A DNA stretch of 64,000 nucleotides from Tubulanus polymorphus (taxonomy: Eukaryota > Nemertea > Palaeonemertea > Tubulaniformes > Tubulanidae): positions 24,292,485-24,356,484 of the forward strand of contig NC_134027.1 in assembly GCF_964204645.1 (NCBI RefSeq). The letters are read 5' to 3'. Both the position numbers and the translations under genes were made by a program. The notes under the pieces are model-generated. The model was not told where the DNA came from. It ran no database searches and worked only from the letters and a program-made list of their open reading frames with translations. This document shows, in pieces, positions 12,781 to 23,535 of the stretch (positions within the stretch are counted from its first letter, which is position 1; every line of letters begins with the position of its first letter).

Positions 12781-13447
12781 GACTCATTCATATTTCACTT
12801 TCAGTTGTCCAATATAAACCGACAATGTCGTCAATCCAATGAATACATGTATTTAATTACAATCTGTTACTAATTTATAGTCCACCGTTTTGCACTTGGT
12901 GCATCTGTCACTTCAATCGGTGTTATCATAATCTACGATTAGGACAAACAAAACACGGCCGATCATTTCCATCTATGTGAATCACAGGCCGTACGAAATT
13001 AGAAAAAAGTTTCTTAATTAGCATTCATTCGCTATCTGACTCTGAGTCTCGGAGGGTGTGCGCTTTTTCTGGTCAAATCGCGCCGTCTCGATTTGGCTGT
13101 ATGTTGGAAATTTCGCCTTTGAGAAATGAAGAGAATTTAACTTTTTTAATTACTCGGGTACAGATTTTTTCGGGAAAAAAAATGGAAGGGCGAAGGGAAG
13201 AATATTTTGAAAATGTTTTTATTACTATTCGAACGGAAGGAAATGAAAACAATTGAATTTATATTTTTTTTATCATGGAGTATTTTCCATATAAAATCTC
13301 GGAGGGACTGCAGATTGTAAACACTTTTAACAAAGGTAATAGTTAAGTTGAAATGAACGCAAATTACTATAATATGGTACATTTTTTGACGAGATCGAAA
13401 TTAAGGCGCAAATATCAAGAGAAAATTTTTTTTAAATGTTAACTGTC

Positions 13448-13678
13448 CAGTGTGGGTAGCTCGGTTGGTTGAGTGGTGTACTGCGAACCAAGAGGTCTTT
13501 GGTTCGAAACCACCTCTGGTGTTGGCTGTCAAGACTGACACATGCATGAACTAAGTTCTACTATCTGAGTCAGGTTGTGAGCCATAGCTATCTATAGAAA
13601 GGCCCTGGCCGTCTCTTTAAGACCCATTGGGGTTACACCGTTACTTGTAGTTGGGACGTCAAACTCTACTAACTACCA
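13448..13678 (+). mobile_element. tRNA-derived SINE
   Basis: The head has an A-box-like GGTAGCTCGGTTGGTTGAGTG and a B box GGTTCGAAACC at about 13501. The ~170-bp body ends GGGACGTCAAACTC followed by CTACTAACTAC. The absence of a closed acceptor stem and the long non-tRNA body separate it from a real tRNA gene. Confidence 0.7.
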
Positions 13679-14043
13679 GGGGCGGATTTAGACGGTGTCG
13701 ACCGTTTTTATTGTTTCTCCGTATCAAAATTTGCTGCTATAACCACCTGAGATACACAATTGATATTTTTCCTAATATATTAACCTATGTTTCTTGACTA
13801 AATGCCTCTCAGAGATGCTCAGAAAGCTCTAAAATTTCAAAAATTTTGCTGATACTCCTTTCCGCCCTAAATTAAGAATATATGCCCTTTTTATTGGTCG
13901 ACATGGTCACAACATGCCCCTGAATCTCCCCTAACTACTATTGATTAAGATGATGTTTATGGCAGGCTTGTGGCCGGGTGATTAAGATGATGTTTGTGGC
14001 AGGCTTGTGGCCGGGTGGCAGATCTGTATATAACAGTACTCTC

Positions 14044-14319
14044 ATAAACGCGAGAGATCCCACAATAAATTCAGCCAAAACGAGAAACTTGAATAGAAGA
14101 GTATATATATTTGTGCAACAGACTATCAGCCATCATCTGGCGTACTGAGAACAGGAGAATATAACAAGATTTTTGTACAAGGCCAAAACAAAAGAACTGA
14201 GTGAGTGATTAAAAAGTTGAAAGGGTTCTAATAGTCTTAAGCCGAAACATTGCGCAAATATATACTATTCTATTCATGTTTCTCATTTTGGCTGAATTTA
14301 TCGCGGGATTTCTCTCGTT
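14044..14319. mobile_element. Foldback element with ~70-bp arms
   Basis: The left arm from about 14046 (AACGCGAGAGATCCCACAAT...) is the near-perfect inverse of the right arm ending ATTTCTCTCGTT at about 14319. About 125 bp separate the arms. It looks like a non-autonomous inverted-repeat element; no target duplication was established. Confidence 0.65.
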
Positions 14320-14789
14320 ATTATCTTACACGGATATTGTGTTTTCTTCTCGAGTACTCTCATGAAATTAAAAAGGCCTTAAGTTCTGACTAAGTCTGCC
14401 TCATGGACACATTTTCAACTGAGCTTTTCCTTGAGCGTAGTTACTCTTGTTTCGAGTTGGGAGGAGTCAACACTACATTGATTACTACCACGGGAGGTTA
14501 GGATATCGCACAGCGAAAGGCAGTAGGGGGAACTATTGAACGAAGTCTGTCAATCTGTTGCTGCGATGTCTCGATTAAAAAACAAAAGCCTGTTTCTATA
14601 TCATACATGTATATGTATGTACTAAGTAACCCTATACTCTTATGAGACCTATAGGAGACTGGCGGTCTAGACTGGCTGTCTGAATCTTTTTATATCGGTC
14701 CTATGTTCATTTCGAACTACTAGTATCCTCGCCTAGAAACATCAACCGAAAATGATCGATTCCTAGATATTTGAGACAAGTAATTTGAT

Positions 14790-15175
14790 AGAAGATAGAA
14801 CTAAAATGAGCTTACGTCGGTCTGAAGTTGTTACATCGGTTAGGCCTACAGAATAAAATGAGCTTAAGACTGGTCTGAAGTTGTTACATTGGCTATATAA
14901 GCAAAATTAGCTTAGATTGGTCTTAAGATGTTATATTGCCTTTGAACCAACATCAGCTTAGACTGGTATTAAGTTGCTAGATTGGTTATAGAACCAAAAC
15001 GAGCATAGTCTTTGGTTGTTAGATTCGCTAGTATAACCAAATGAGTTAAAACTGGTCTGAAGATAGATGTTATATTGGTAATAGAACCAAAATGAGCTTA
15101 GACTGGTCTTAAGTTGTTAGATTGGCTAAGGAACCAGATTCAGCTTAGACTGGTCTCAAGTTGTAAGATGAGCTG
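14790..15175. repeat. ~60-bp tandem array just upstream of the urocanase exons
   Basis: Units contain AAAATGAGCTTAGACTGGTC then TTAAGTTGTTAGATTGGC. They are the reverse complement of the array at 8.8-9.3 kb. The array ends about 115 bp before the first urocanase exon. Confidence 0.85.
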
Positions 15176-15289
15176 TTGGTCATAGACTGGTCATAAATCA
15201 ATAGCCATGCCTGGAAAACTGTCCCCTGGTTTTTCCAGATTGTGAACTTCTGAAATTGATCACTACTTTTTGTTTTGTTGTAATCTCAG

Positions 15290-16907
15290 GTGGTCGGATC
15301 GCAGGCTCGTATTCTATACTCGGATCAGGTCGGACGAGTGGCGTTGTCCGTCGCGTTCAACGACGCTATATCTACGGGACGGATCAAAGGACCGGTGATA
15401 TTGAGTCGGGACCACCACGACGTCAGCGGTACGGACAGTCCGTTTAGAGAGACGTCTGATATCACCGACGGGTCGGCGTTCTGCGCAGGTAAACAGCTAA
15501 CAGTAAATCTACACAGCTCACGTGAATATATTGATGCTCTATTGCACAAATGTTTGTTGATAATTTGATAAAAAAAATGTCCCAAGTTTGAAAAATAAAA
15601 ATTGCTATTATTCAAAAATTTTAAATTTTAAATGATAGACTCCTGTAAAGTGTGGACGATCAGTTTTTGAAAGCGTGCTGATAAAATGTCTGATGTTCAA
15701 TGTTAGAAGTTCATTTTCAATAAAAAATGTCGCGGGTGAAATCCTTGAAGACGATCGCTTTTCCAAGGTCTTATCGTTTTTTGGTAGTGCGCAGATAAAA
15801 TGCCCAATGTCTGGTGATTGTAGTTTGTTTTACCAACTAAAATGACTCAAGTGAAATCCTTAACACATGTAAAGTGTGGAGGAATGACAATTGGACAACA
15901 GATTAACATTGATCCCCATTTTGGATTAACTTGATCACGAAAAGGCCACAAATAGAATTTTGTCTATGTGTATTAATGAAGTCTTTTTGAAACAGATATG
16001 GCTGTACAGAATTGTATCGGCGATAGTTTCCGAGGAGCGACGTGGGTAGCATTACACAACGGCGGCGGATGCGGATGGGGTGAAGTGATAAACGGCGGAT
16101 TCGGACTCGTGCTCGACGGATCGCAGGTAACCGATACGTTTTAGACCCAGTTCAGTTGCACGCGCGGTTCACCTCAAATAGCAAATAGATGTATGATTTT
16201 CGAAAAATTTCAGGCTGCTGGAAAGAGAGCTGAAATGATGCTGAATTGGGATGTTGCTAATGGGGTAAGTTTCTGGCAGAGTCATCAAAATTTGGCGGAA
16301 TCTTCCTGAATTCTGAATTCCCCCAACCAGTGTTTGAGACTTGCAACCATACATAACAACAAAAGATGATTTGAACAGGTTTCTTACAGATCAGGAAATC
16401 TGAAATTCCCTGATATTTCCCCGATCCTTGACCGAAAATTCATAACATTATGAGATATCCTCAGTGGGGGCTGTTTTTCTTCTCAAGAAGTTCCTTGTGC
16501 AACTCCAGCAACAACAAGCAGACAACAAAAATTCCCTGATTTTTTAGAAAATTTTGGGATTCCATACGGGGAAAATAAGTTCGAAATTTTCTCTGGCTGC
16601 TAGATATATTCCAACCTGTTACTATTGTAGCATTTGAAATTTCTATTTTTGACAAAAAATACAGATCAGGGATTCTTCTAATTTGCGTTTCAGGCGGCTC
16701 GACGAAATTTTCCTGCCAGGAAAAATAAATGTCGAAAATGTCTTGATTCTCCCGTTTTAGGTGGCTCGACGTTCGTGGAGCGGAAACAGATTCGCGCAGG
16801 ACGCGATACGCAGAACGATGAAAGCAGACGACCGATTGAAAGTGACCGTTCCGTACGAGGTCGAAGACTCGGCGATACTCGACAGCGCTCTCCTCGACGC
16901 GCAGTAA
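15290..16907 (+). CDS. UROC1: Urocanate hydratase, C-terminal quarter only (5' exons not found)
   Basis: Four phase-matched exons, 15290-15488, 15996-16126, 16214-16264 and 16761-16907 (stop TAA), encode 175 residues. Signatures are GSQARILYSDQ, GPVILSRDHHDVSGTDSPFR, the join FCA|DMAVQNCIGDS, GATWVALHNGGGCGWGEV, NGGFGLVLDGSQ and WDVANG|VARRSWSGN. These fit the C-terminal part of animal urocanase, the NAD+-dependent enzyme that converts urocanate to 4-imidazolone-5-propionate in histidine breakdown. The full enzyme is about 675 residues, so roughly 500 N-terminal residues are missing. The 5' acceptor at 15289 is canonical (TAATCTCAG), but no urocanase-like exon was recognised between it and 9.6 kb. 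All four exons are open with good splice sites, so decay is not visible. A long 5' intron, a partial duplication or a misassembly would each fit. Confidence 0.93.
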
Positions 16908-16984
16908 AACGATGGCTTATACCGCGGAGATCTTAATATTCACGCTTCGATTGGAAATAATCAAGCGTCGGTTGGGATTAATTA

Positions 16985-17430
16985 TGTTAAGTGCAACCTC
17001 ATAATAGATAGCTCTGGCAATAAGAGACCAAAAATGTATTGATTTCGTACTGTATATTGTAGTAAAAAGCACTGAGATAAGTTCATCACCATTTAAATGA
17101 TTGACAACCTTTCAATTCGCAGAGAGTTAACCATTCAATTCACCAGACTTTACAATGACTATTTGCTCAAGTACAGTCAACTTCTGGCTATCCAACGCTA
17201 ATCTGCTAACGTTATGTAATATAAGTGTAACCTCCTGATAGATAGCTCTGGCAATGATAGACCAAAAATCTTTTGATTTCATATCGTATATTGTAGTAAA
17301 AAGCACTGAGATAAGTTCATCAAGAAGATCGCCATTTAAATGATTGACAATCTTTCTTCAATTCACCCAGAGATTTAAGCATTTAATTCATCAAACCTTT
17401 CAACGACTAGTTGGTAGAGTACAGTCAACT
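16985..17430. repeat. ~240-bp direct tandem duplication downstream of urocanase
   Basis: A segment with GATAGCTCTGGCAAT, TATATTGTAGTAAAAAGCAC and TGAGATAAGTTCATCA occurs at about 16997 and again at about 17240. The second copy has a small insertion (AGAAGATCG). It lies in the presumed 3' flank. Confidence 0.75.
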
Positions 17431-17439
17431 CCTGGTTAT

Positions 17440-19590
17440 CTGCCACTAATGTCTTGAATCTTGGTCCCCGTTTCGACGGAAAATGATCTCCAGCTCGAGA
17501 TTTTCATTCCAAGTACGACTAGACCATTTATAATAACGTTTAAAAGAACTTGATATGAAAACTTTCGTAAATTTGTCAATTTTAACTTTGTTCTACATGT
17601 AAAGGATGCAAAGCGCGCAGCATAGTTTTTGGCTCGTGTGATTTTTCCAGCACTTTTCCACTGGCCAATTATCTAACACGTTTGATATTTTCTATCGATG
17701 CGGCGCTAAGTACACTCTCTCATGTGCGGGGGGGGGGGGGGAACTCGGCATACTTTTTGCTACATTTGTCCTGAATGCGCATGCGTCATCAATCAAAAAC
17801 TGATGATAGCGGCGATAATCGATTTCTCAACAGAATATCGTCGATTTATTGCATGATTATCACTTTCTGTACTATAAAATTATAGTTTTCACCTCCAAGA
17901 CCCTCAATCTTGACCTCGATGTGATAGGAACAGAAGAATTAGATTGATTTGACAAGAATTGTGCAAATATGTAGTAAATATGGTTGTAAGATGCATACAC
18001 AGATGTAAGATGCTTGCCACAGCTCCCTTAACTGAGTGCATTTTTCATAAGCCAACTGTACTCACTATAAACGTTATAAAGATACTGTAGCTAGTGGGAC
18101 GACGGCCTATCTGAAGTGTTTGGAACCTGTGTACACTTCTACGCACCCGGTTTACTAGAATCCACATACTCTTCAGCCTTTAAGAGTACAACATCTGGAG
18201 GTGATCTTCGAACAATATTATCACTAGGATTACGTGACCGATTGTTGCTAACAAGTAAATTTGTACTTCATTTTAATACACGTGTTTACATTTTAATCGA
18301 ACGAACTATTATCGTTACATTTGCTCAGAAAATAAGAGTGGCGGATGGTGAATATGGAACTAGGCAGAAAATCAGACATCGAAATTGAATGATTCGAGAC
18401 TAAGCTTTTACTTGGCAGTAGCCGGGAGTGGTGGATAAACAGGAGTTGATTAGTTTCTAGAGCTCAGCTAATCCCAAAAATATCGAAGTACGGTACTGCC
18501 GAAATCAGAACAATTTCTACTTCATTTTCAACTAAATGACTATGATACCAGGACAGGTAGTCAGGTCTCCTTACTGATTACCATTATTCTACTGATAATT
18601 GCTTTCACTCACGTTTTCAATCCAAAAAGATCAGGAGGGGTCAGTGCAATAGCGTACTGTAATGCTTAATGTATATGAAAGAACGGCCGATTTTGCGTAC
18701 AGAGGGGGAGGGGGGGTTGAAAAATTCAAATTTTATGCGTACGTAATAAATGAATCATCCCTTGAGCAGAGTCTACTACAGTCGTATGTTTCTCCAACAT
18801 GTGAATATAACACAGATTTTCTGGTCTCTGTTCGAGACATCCGTTGAAAAGAGTTGATCACTTAATTTTGAATTCACTTATTTGCTTTGAATTTAATTTA
18901 TCATAACCATTATATCTAGTCCTATCTCTAGTCGGCATATGCAAGATATAAATATTGTGATTTTTTTATTTAGACGGCTAATTTAGTCAAAATGTTTCAC
19001 TTTTTCAAAAATATACAGTATTATTTTTCTAATAATGTTAAATTCCATTGATTTTTGATATGCATATAATCTAAATATTTTCTAAGTACAGAAAAGATAA
19101 TAAACAGAAAGTTTCAATTATAAATTCTCAGGTACTTATGATCCTAGGTGCTTTTACATCATTTTCATCCGAGACTCCAGTATTGTGTAAGAACCAAGCA
19201 GAAATATCTAACAAAATAACGATTATTATTCTCATAATCTAAATTCATTTATTTTCGCGGAGTAACATCGTTTTATTTTTTGGCCCATTCATGAACAACC
19301 TACGCTAGATTTTTTAACCCTCTCCGTGTACATTATGTACATAGGGAGAAGCCCCATGACCCCCTGGTTGCATACATACATACTTGAATTATGAATGGAC
19401 CCTTTACAAATTGTGGTCCATTTATTACATTCACAGGAGATTGAATACTGAATCTCAGTAACTTATGTACGAAATGCAAGACCTTTCCTTTCGTTCTCAG
19501 AATTGTGGTCATATTTCAGTTATAACCAAGATTTATACCACTATTCCAGCTGAAACAGATCGTCATGTCATATTCTGAGACATACCGGTA
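17440..19590. other. Gene-less spacer
   Basis: No exon, RNA gene or ordered repeat array was recognised apart from short homopolymer runs (a G tract at about 17729-17740). Open frames near 18116-18388 and 18662-18847 lack domain-like character and splice context. Confidence 0.5.
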
Positions 19591-19835
19591 TCTGTGTCAA
19601 GAGATGACAGAATTGAAATTCCAAAGAAATTGATATAACAGTGAACTATCAGTTATAACGAACAGATTTTCTGTTCTCCTGAAGTTCGTTGTAACGAGGT
19701 TCCACTGTAATTTCATACTGGATATAACAGTGAACTATCGGTTAAAATGACCAGATGTCCTGGTCTCCTGAAGTTTGTTGTAACGAGGTTCCTCTGTAAT
19801 TTCATACTGCATATAACAGTGAACTATCAGTTATG
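19590..19835. repeat. Three ~97-bp units carrying pogo/Tigger-like end sequences
   Basis: ATAACAGTGAACTATCAGTT, CTCCTGAAGTTCGTTGTAAC and GAGGTTCCACTGTA repeat three times. The last block resembles the inverse of a pogo-type end (TACAGTGGAACCTCGTT), compare the element at 46828-47248. It may be a tandem array seeded from a MITE end. Confidence 0.55.
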
Positions 19836-19890
19836 ACAAACAGATTCTCTGGTCTCCTGAAATTCATTGGTCTCCTGAATTCGTGAGCGT

Positions 19891-22800
19891 TCATCTTTGA
19901 ATCATGACGGCCGCTTTACGGAAATTGTTAAAGTGTTCCAGATATTGCATGATCGTATCGGTCTGCATGTATAGACTGTCCAGTTTACTGCGTAGGTGAT
20001 TCGTACAGTTGTCAGCGCAGCCGCCCATGAATCCAGCCGTCATTTCCTTCATTAGATGCCAACAATCAGCGGCCACGAAACAAGGCGTATATTCAACCTG
20101 GAAAATAGTTGTGACATCAATAAAGAGAAATTGCAGAAAAATCCTAACTCGAATCAATTGAGGCTAGTGTTTTTTGTTGCGAGTTAGGTAATAAGTAGAG
20201 TTAGGAAACGGATTTTTGTTCACATTTTCTTGCGATGATTTGTGTTCGAGTGTATTTTCAATTAAAAATGTTTATTTTCAATTAAAAGTGAAGTCCGCAA
20301 AACTGAATCTGAAGTGTGGACAATGAGAGTTTAAAAGAATGTTGATAAGGTGCTGAATGTCTGAGGGATTGTAGGGGGCAGACAGCAGATTGACATTCAA
20401 TAATTCCACCAAGACACGACAGCCACCTTAACCAATTCAACCTCCATTTTAATTTACCAGAAAAAGGACAAAGCCAGGGTACAGTTGCTCAAAAATTCGT
20501 TAACGTCTCTGAAGATAACTGATATAGGGAAGATTAAAACTGGATTGATCAGGGGCCAAAAGTTGGTTAGAGTTACCCAGTGGGTAGTAACTGGCCCCTG
20601 TTAAACTTCAACCAACATTTGAGCAGCTGCCCCCCCCCTGAGTCATTCGACCAACTCAATTAATCTTACCTCGACCATGATTCCTTTGTTCGTTTGATTC
20701 TGACCGAGCAGAACCGAGCCGATTTTGACGATGAAGTCGTCCATTTCGTAACGTTGGCCTTTGCATTCGACTTTCGCGCTTTTCCTCGGCGCGTAGAAAC
20801 CTTTCAGTTTCAACATGAGCACGTCGAGTAGCGTGTCTGCAACGAGACAGGTTCCCGTATCGAGCACGCAGAAACACGAAGCCGGCTGCTCGGAATTGTG
20901 CATCACGTGAGACAACCTTTGAGGAGTAACTGCAGAGAAAACATTTTAACCCTTTCAGTGTTGACTAATCAATACCCTATAGTGCTGAAGATAATTTGAA
21001 CATTTTGAAGATTCCACCCTAGTGTGTTGAATAACGGGAATAGCACTATAATGAGTCTACACCGCGGCGCGGTGTATCGTACTAATATTTCATTGTTTGA
21101 CAGGTGCTGCTATCTTTCAAGAGAGATAATTAGTAATTACTAATTAAATCAATACACCGCAGTGCGGTGTACTAGCAAAATCCATCACTGATTTGTACAC
21201 CACACTGCGGTGTAGACGCACTGAAAGGGTTAAAGAATTTTTGAACATTATATTCGACTCTTTTTTTACGGTAAATGTTAGATCCTATAACCGAGTCGTA
21301 CACAAAATGGCGGCTTTTTCAACCGATGAAACTAGGTCTGAAGGTAAATGCAGAAATCCCACACTTCGAATTTAAAATTATACGATCAAATTTATTATTA
21401 TGAAACCACAACGTTGTGGTTTCATGATAATAAATTTGATCTATAATTTTATGAAATTATTATTATGAAACCACAACGTTGTGGTTTCATCATAATAAAT
21501 TTGATCGTATAATTTTAAATTCGAAGTCTGGGATTTCTTCATTTATCCACAGTACACACGGATTATAGTGTTTATTCGGGTCTAGGTCTGAAGGGTAAGT
21601 ATCAAGAGGGGTAGGGTAGGGTTTAGCGTTAGGCATGGCTTTAGGGTTCATTACTACGGTAGCTTAGGGTAAGGCTACATGTAGTTATAAAATCGGTAGT
21701 TCCGGAAGCCAGCGCTGTGGGAAAACAGTATGCTTACACTCTCGCGTATTCTTATTCGAATCCCGAATTTTTTTGTGATTTTTCATGAGTTTTCTAAGTC
21801 CAGACAGTCAATGCGCAAGTGCGACAAGTCTGTTACAGGATCTAACATCTACCCTCCTTCAACCAAACCATAAATTGAATCTCTCAGTATCTACCGATCA
21901 CACTTATATAGCACTAGTTAGTTACCTAATCGTTGGTGGTAAGCTTTTTATAATCGGATGGGCTTATACCAACGTTAGGGATGACAAGGACCAAAACACG
22001 GTTGAAAAAAGTAACACTTCAAAAATATACTTTCTATTCACTTCAGTCCACAATTAATGGCTTAATTCACAAACTAACACAGGTACCTTTCGAAATAATC
22101 CAATTTTATGTATGTTTCGAGTGATTAATCAACATTATTTTGAGAAATTAATTAATTTCTCCACAAATTTCGCCATTGGCCGCCATTTCTCTGTATTGCA
22201 CATGTGGCATGATAAGACAAGGGGACCTACAAGGATTTATATAAAACTTCCAAGACGAAACGACAATTTTTATTTTTGATGGTTTTCCAACTTTTATTTC
22301 AAGTCTTCGTGTTTTCCATAATAAATAATGAAATAATAAGTTTCTGGTAAAAGAAAAATGTGAATAAGTGTTGATTTTTTAATTTTTTTAAATTTCGTCG
22401 TTTCGTTTTGTTAGTTTGTGCTGTTGTCCTGGCCTCAGTCCACAGGTGCCAGCACCTCCAGTAATTTTCAAAATGGCAGCTGTTGACTGGACGGAAATTT
22501 ACTCTCACTTTACGGCCGATTTGCACATGGATTAAGATCGTCAGGTGAGGTGTTATAGGTATCAGACAAACTACGAATCTGTTGTGCGTCGATTACAACA
22601 AAAATGAGACAGATATCTTAAGAGACAATGAAATGCCAGGCAAATTACTCGTCAGTCAAATTGGCTGACGAAGATTTCATACAAAAATGACCTTCCCATT
22701 CCTGACTGTGGTTTGTGAAAATATCCGATCGTGAAACTAAACCACAGTCAGGTTACTGACTAATATAGCACCAAATTGATTTTTCTTAGTGAAACATATA

Positions 22801-23197
22801 AATTTCAATGTTTATTAACTTATGCAGGGAAAATTCCTTTCAATTTTAACGGTAAAATCAATTCTTACTCGTTTGCACGGATTGATACGTCTCGCAGTCG
22901 ACGGAAAATAATCCGCTTTTTTTCGCTCCCAGGCCTTCGACTCGTTTTTGCAGTTCGTCGACGATTTGTTGAGCGCTTTTACCCTCGGTCAACGGATAAT
23001 TGAGAACCCTGAACGCGGAGAGAAGGAGCAATACGTGTTTAAAGACGGTTCCTTTCGGTAATTAGCACGCGAAAAAAGGAGGAAAACGACTTAAAAACGA
23101 TATTTCCTGAAATTCTCAGAAGTTTTCTGAAATATTCAAGATCATTTCTAAAGTAAGTAAAGGCTTCATTTTGGAATACTCACCACACAACACCCAT
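19891..23197 (-). CDS. MED20: Mediator complex subunit 20
   Basis: Four minus-strand exons join in phase: 23197-23184 (MGVV plus two bases), 23008-22869, 20929-20670 and 20097-19891 (stop TGA), giving 206 residues. Human MED20 is about 212. Recognisable blocks are LTEGKSAQQIVDELQKRVE, GLFSVDCETYQS, SHVMHNSEQPAS, GTCLVADTLLDVLMLKLKGF, YEMDDFIVKIGSV, VEYTPCFVAADCWHLM and DTIMQYLEHFNNFRK. MED20 is a head-module subunit of Mediator, pairing with MED18 and bridging transcription factors to RNA polymerase II in the nucleus. The start MGV and a GTGAGT donor at 23183 support the short first coding exon. The intron between exons 2 and 3 holds two MITEs. The gene is divergent from SNRPF, with 338 bp between the start codons. 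Confidence 0.96.
20515..20600. repeat. Short inverted repeat
   Basis: CAGGGGCCAAAAGTTGGTTA and its imperfect inverse (around TAACTGGCCCCTG) flank CCCAGTGGGTAG, giving a hairpin in the last MED20 intron. It is probably a small foldback remnant. Confidence 0.45.
20950..21229 (+). mobile_element. PiggyBac-type MITE, copy 1
   Basis: This 280-bp element starts CCCTTTCAGTGTTGAC and ends CGCACTGAAAGGG, flanked by TTAA at 20946-20949 and 21230-21233. Interior landmarks are CCCTATAGTGCTG, CACCCTAGTGTGTTGAATAA and palindromic ACACCGCRGTGCGGTGT blocks. No ORF is present. TTAA duplication and CCC-starting ends are characteristic of piggyBac-superfamily elements. Confidence 0.85.
21270..21853 (+). mobile_element. 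MITE family B, copy 1, with a nested palindromic insert
   Basis: The ends are GGTAAATGTTAGATCCTATA and the inverse ...AGGATCTAACATCTACC. The same ends bound 34765-35132 in opposite orientation. The interior has TTAGGG-like runs (GTAGGGTAGGGTTTAGCG). A nested ~200-bp palindrome at about 21342-21543 contains TGAAACCACAACGTTGTGGT twice and is absent from copy 2. No transposase is encoded. Confidence 0.7.
22701..22752. repeat. Perfect-stem hairpin, dispersed
   Basis: CCTGACTGTGGTTT at the left pairs with AAACCACAGTCAGG at the right around AATATCCGATCGTGAAACT. Most of the segment recurs inverted at about 57850-57890, in glutathione synthetase intron 1. Confidence 0.6.
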
Positions 23198-23535
23198 CGT
23201 TATTGGAGAGCTGATTAATCGCCTTAATCGTGAAAAATTCAAATTAAATTTTTTCAATGGGCGCCGACATTTTGTCGGAATAGCTAAAAACGGAATCTGA
23301 AACGAAACGTCGTCAGACGAATATTGTTGAATTTCTTTAGAAAAAGTGATAACGCTAGGTTTATTTCTTTAATACTATCGTTGCATCAGCACTGAAAAAT
23401 AATTTTATTTCGATTGGTGTTCGATTTAGTTCAAAATCTAATCGTGGTTCCGGCGTTTGATTTCAGTTTTACGTACAGCCCGCCGGTGTTCGCATTTCGC
23501 ACGTTCTCAGAAGAAAGAAATAAACCGAAATCATC
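23198..23535. promoter_or_regulatory. Compact bidirectional promoter between MED20 and SNRPF
   Basis: Only 338 bp separate the two divergent start codons, so both 5' leaders and promoters must lie here. No TATA box is obvious on either strand, as usual for housekeeping pairs. The CG-bearing parts (CGAAACGTCGTCAGACG at about 23301 and CCCGCCGGTGTTCGC at about 23478) are the likeliest start regions. Confidence 0.6.

Noticed and set aside
18116-18388. 90-codon plus-strand frame
   Set aside because: No recognisable motif, signal, splice context or repeat relation.
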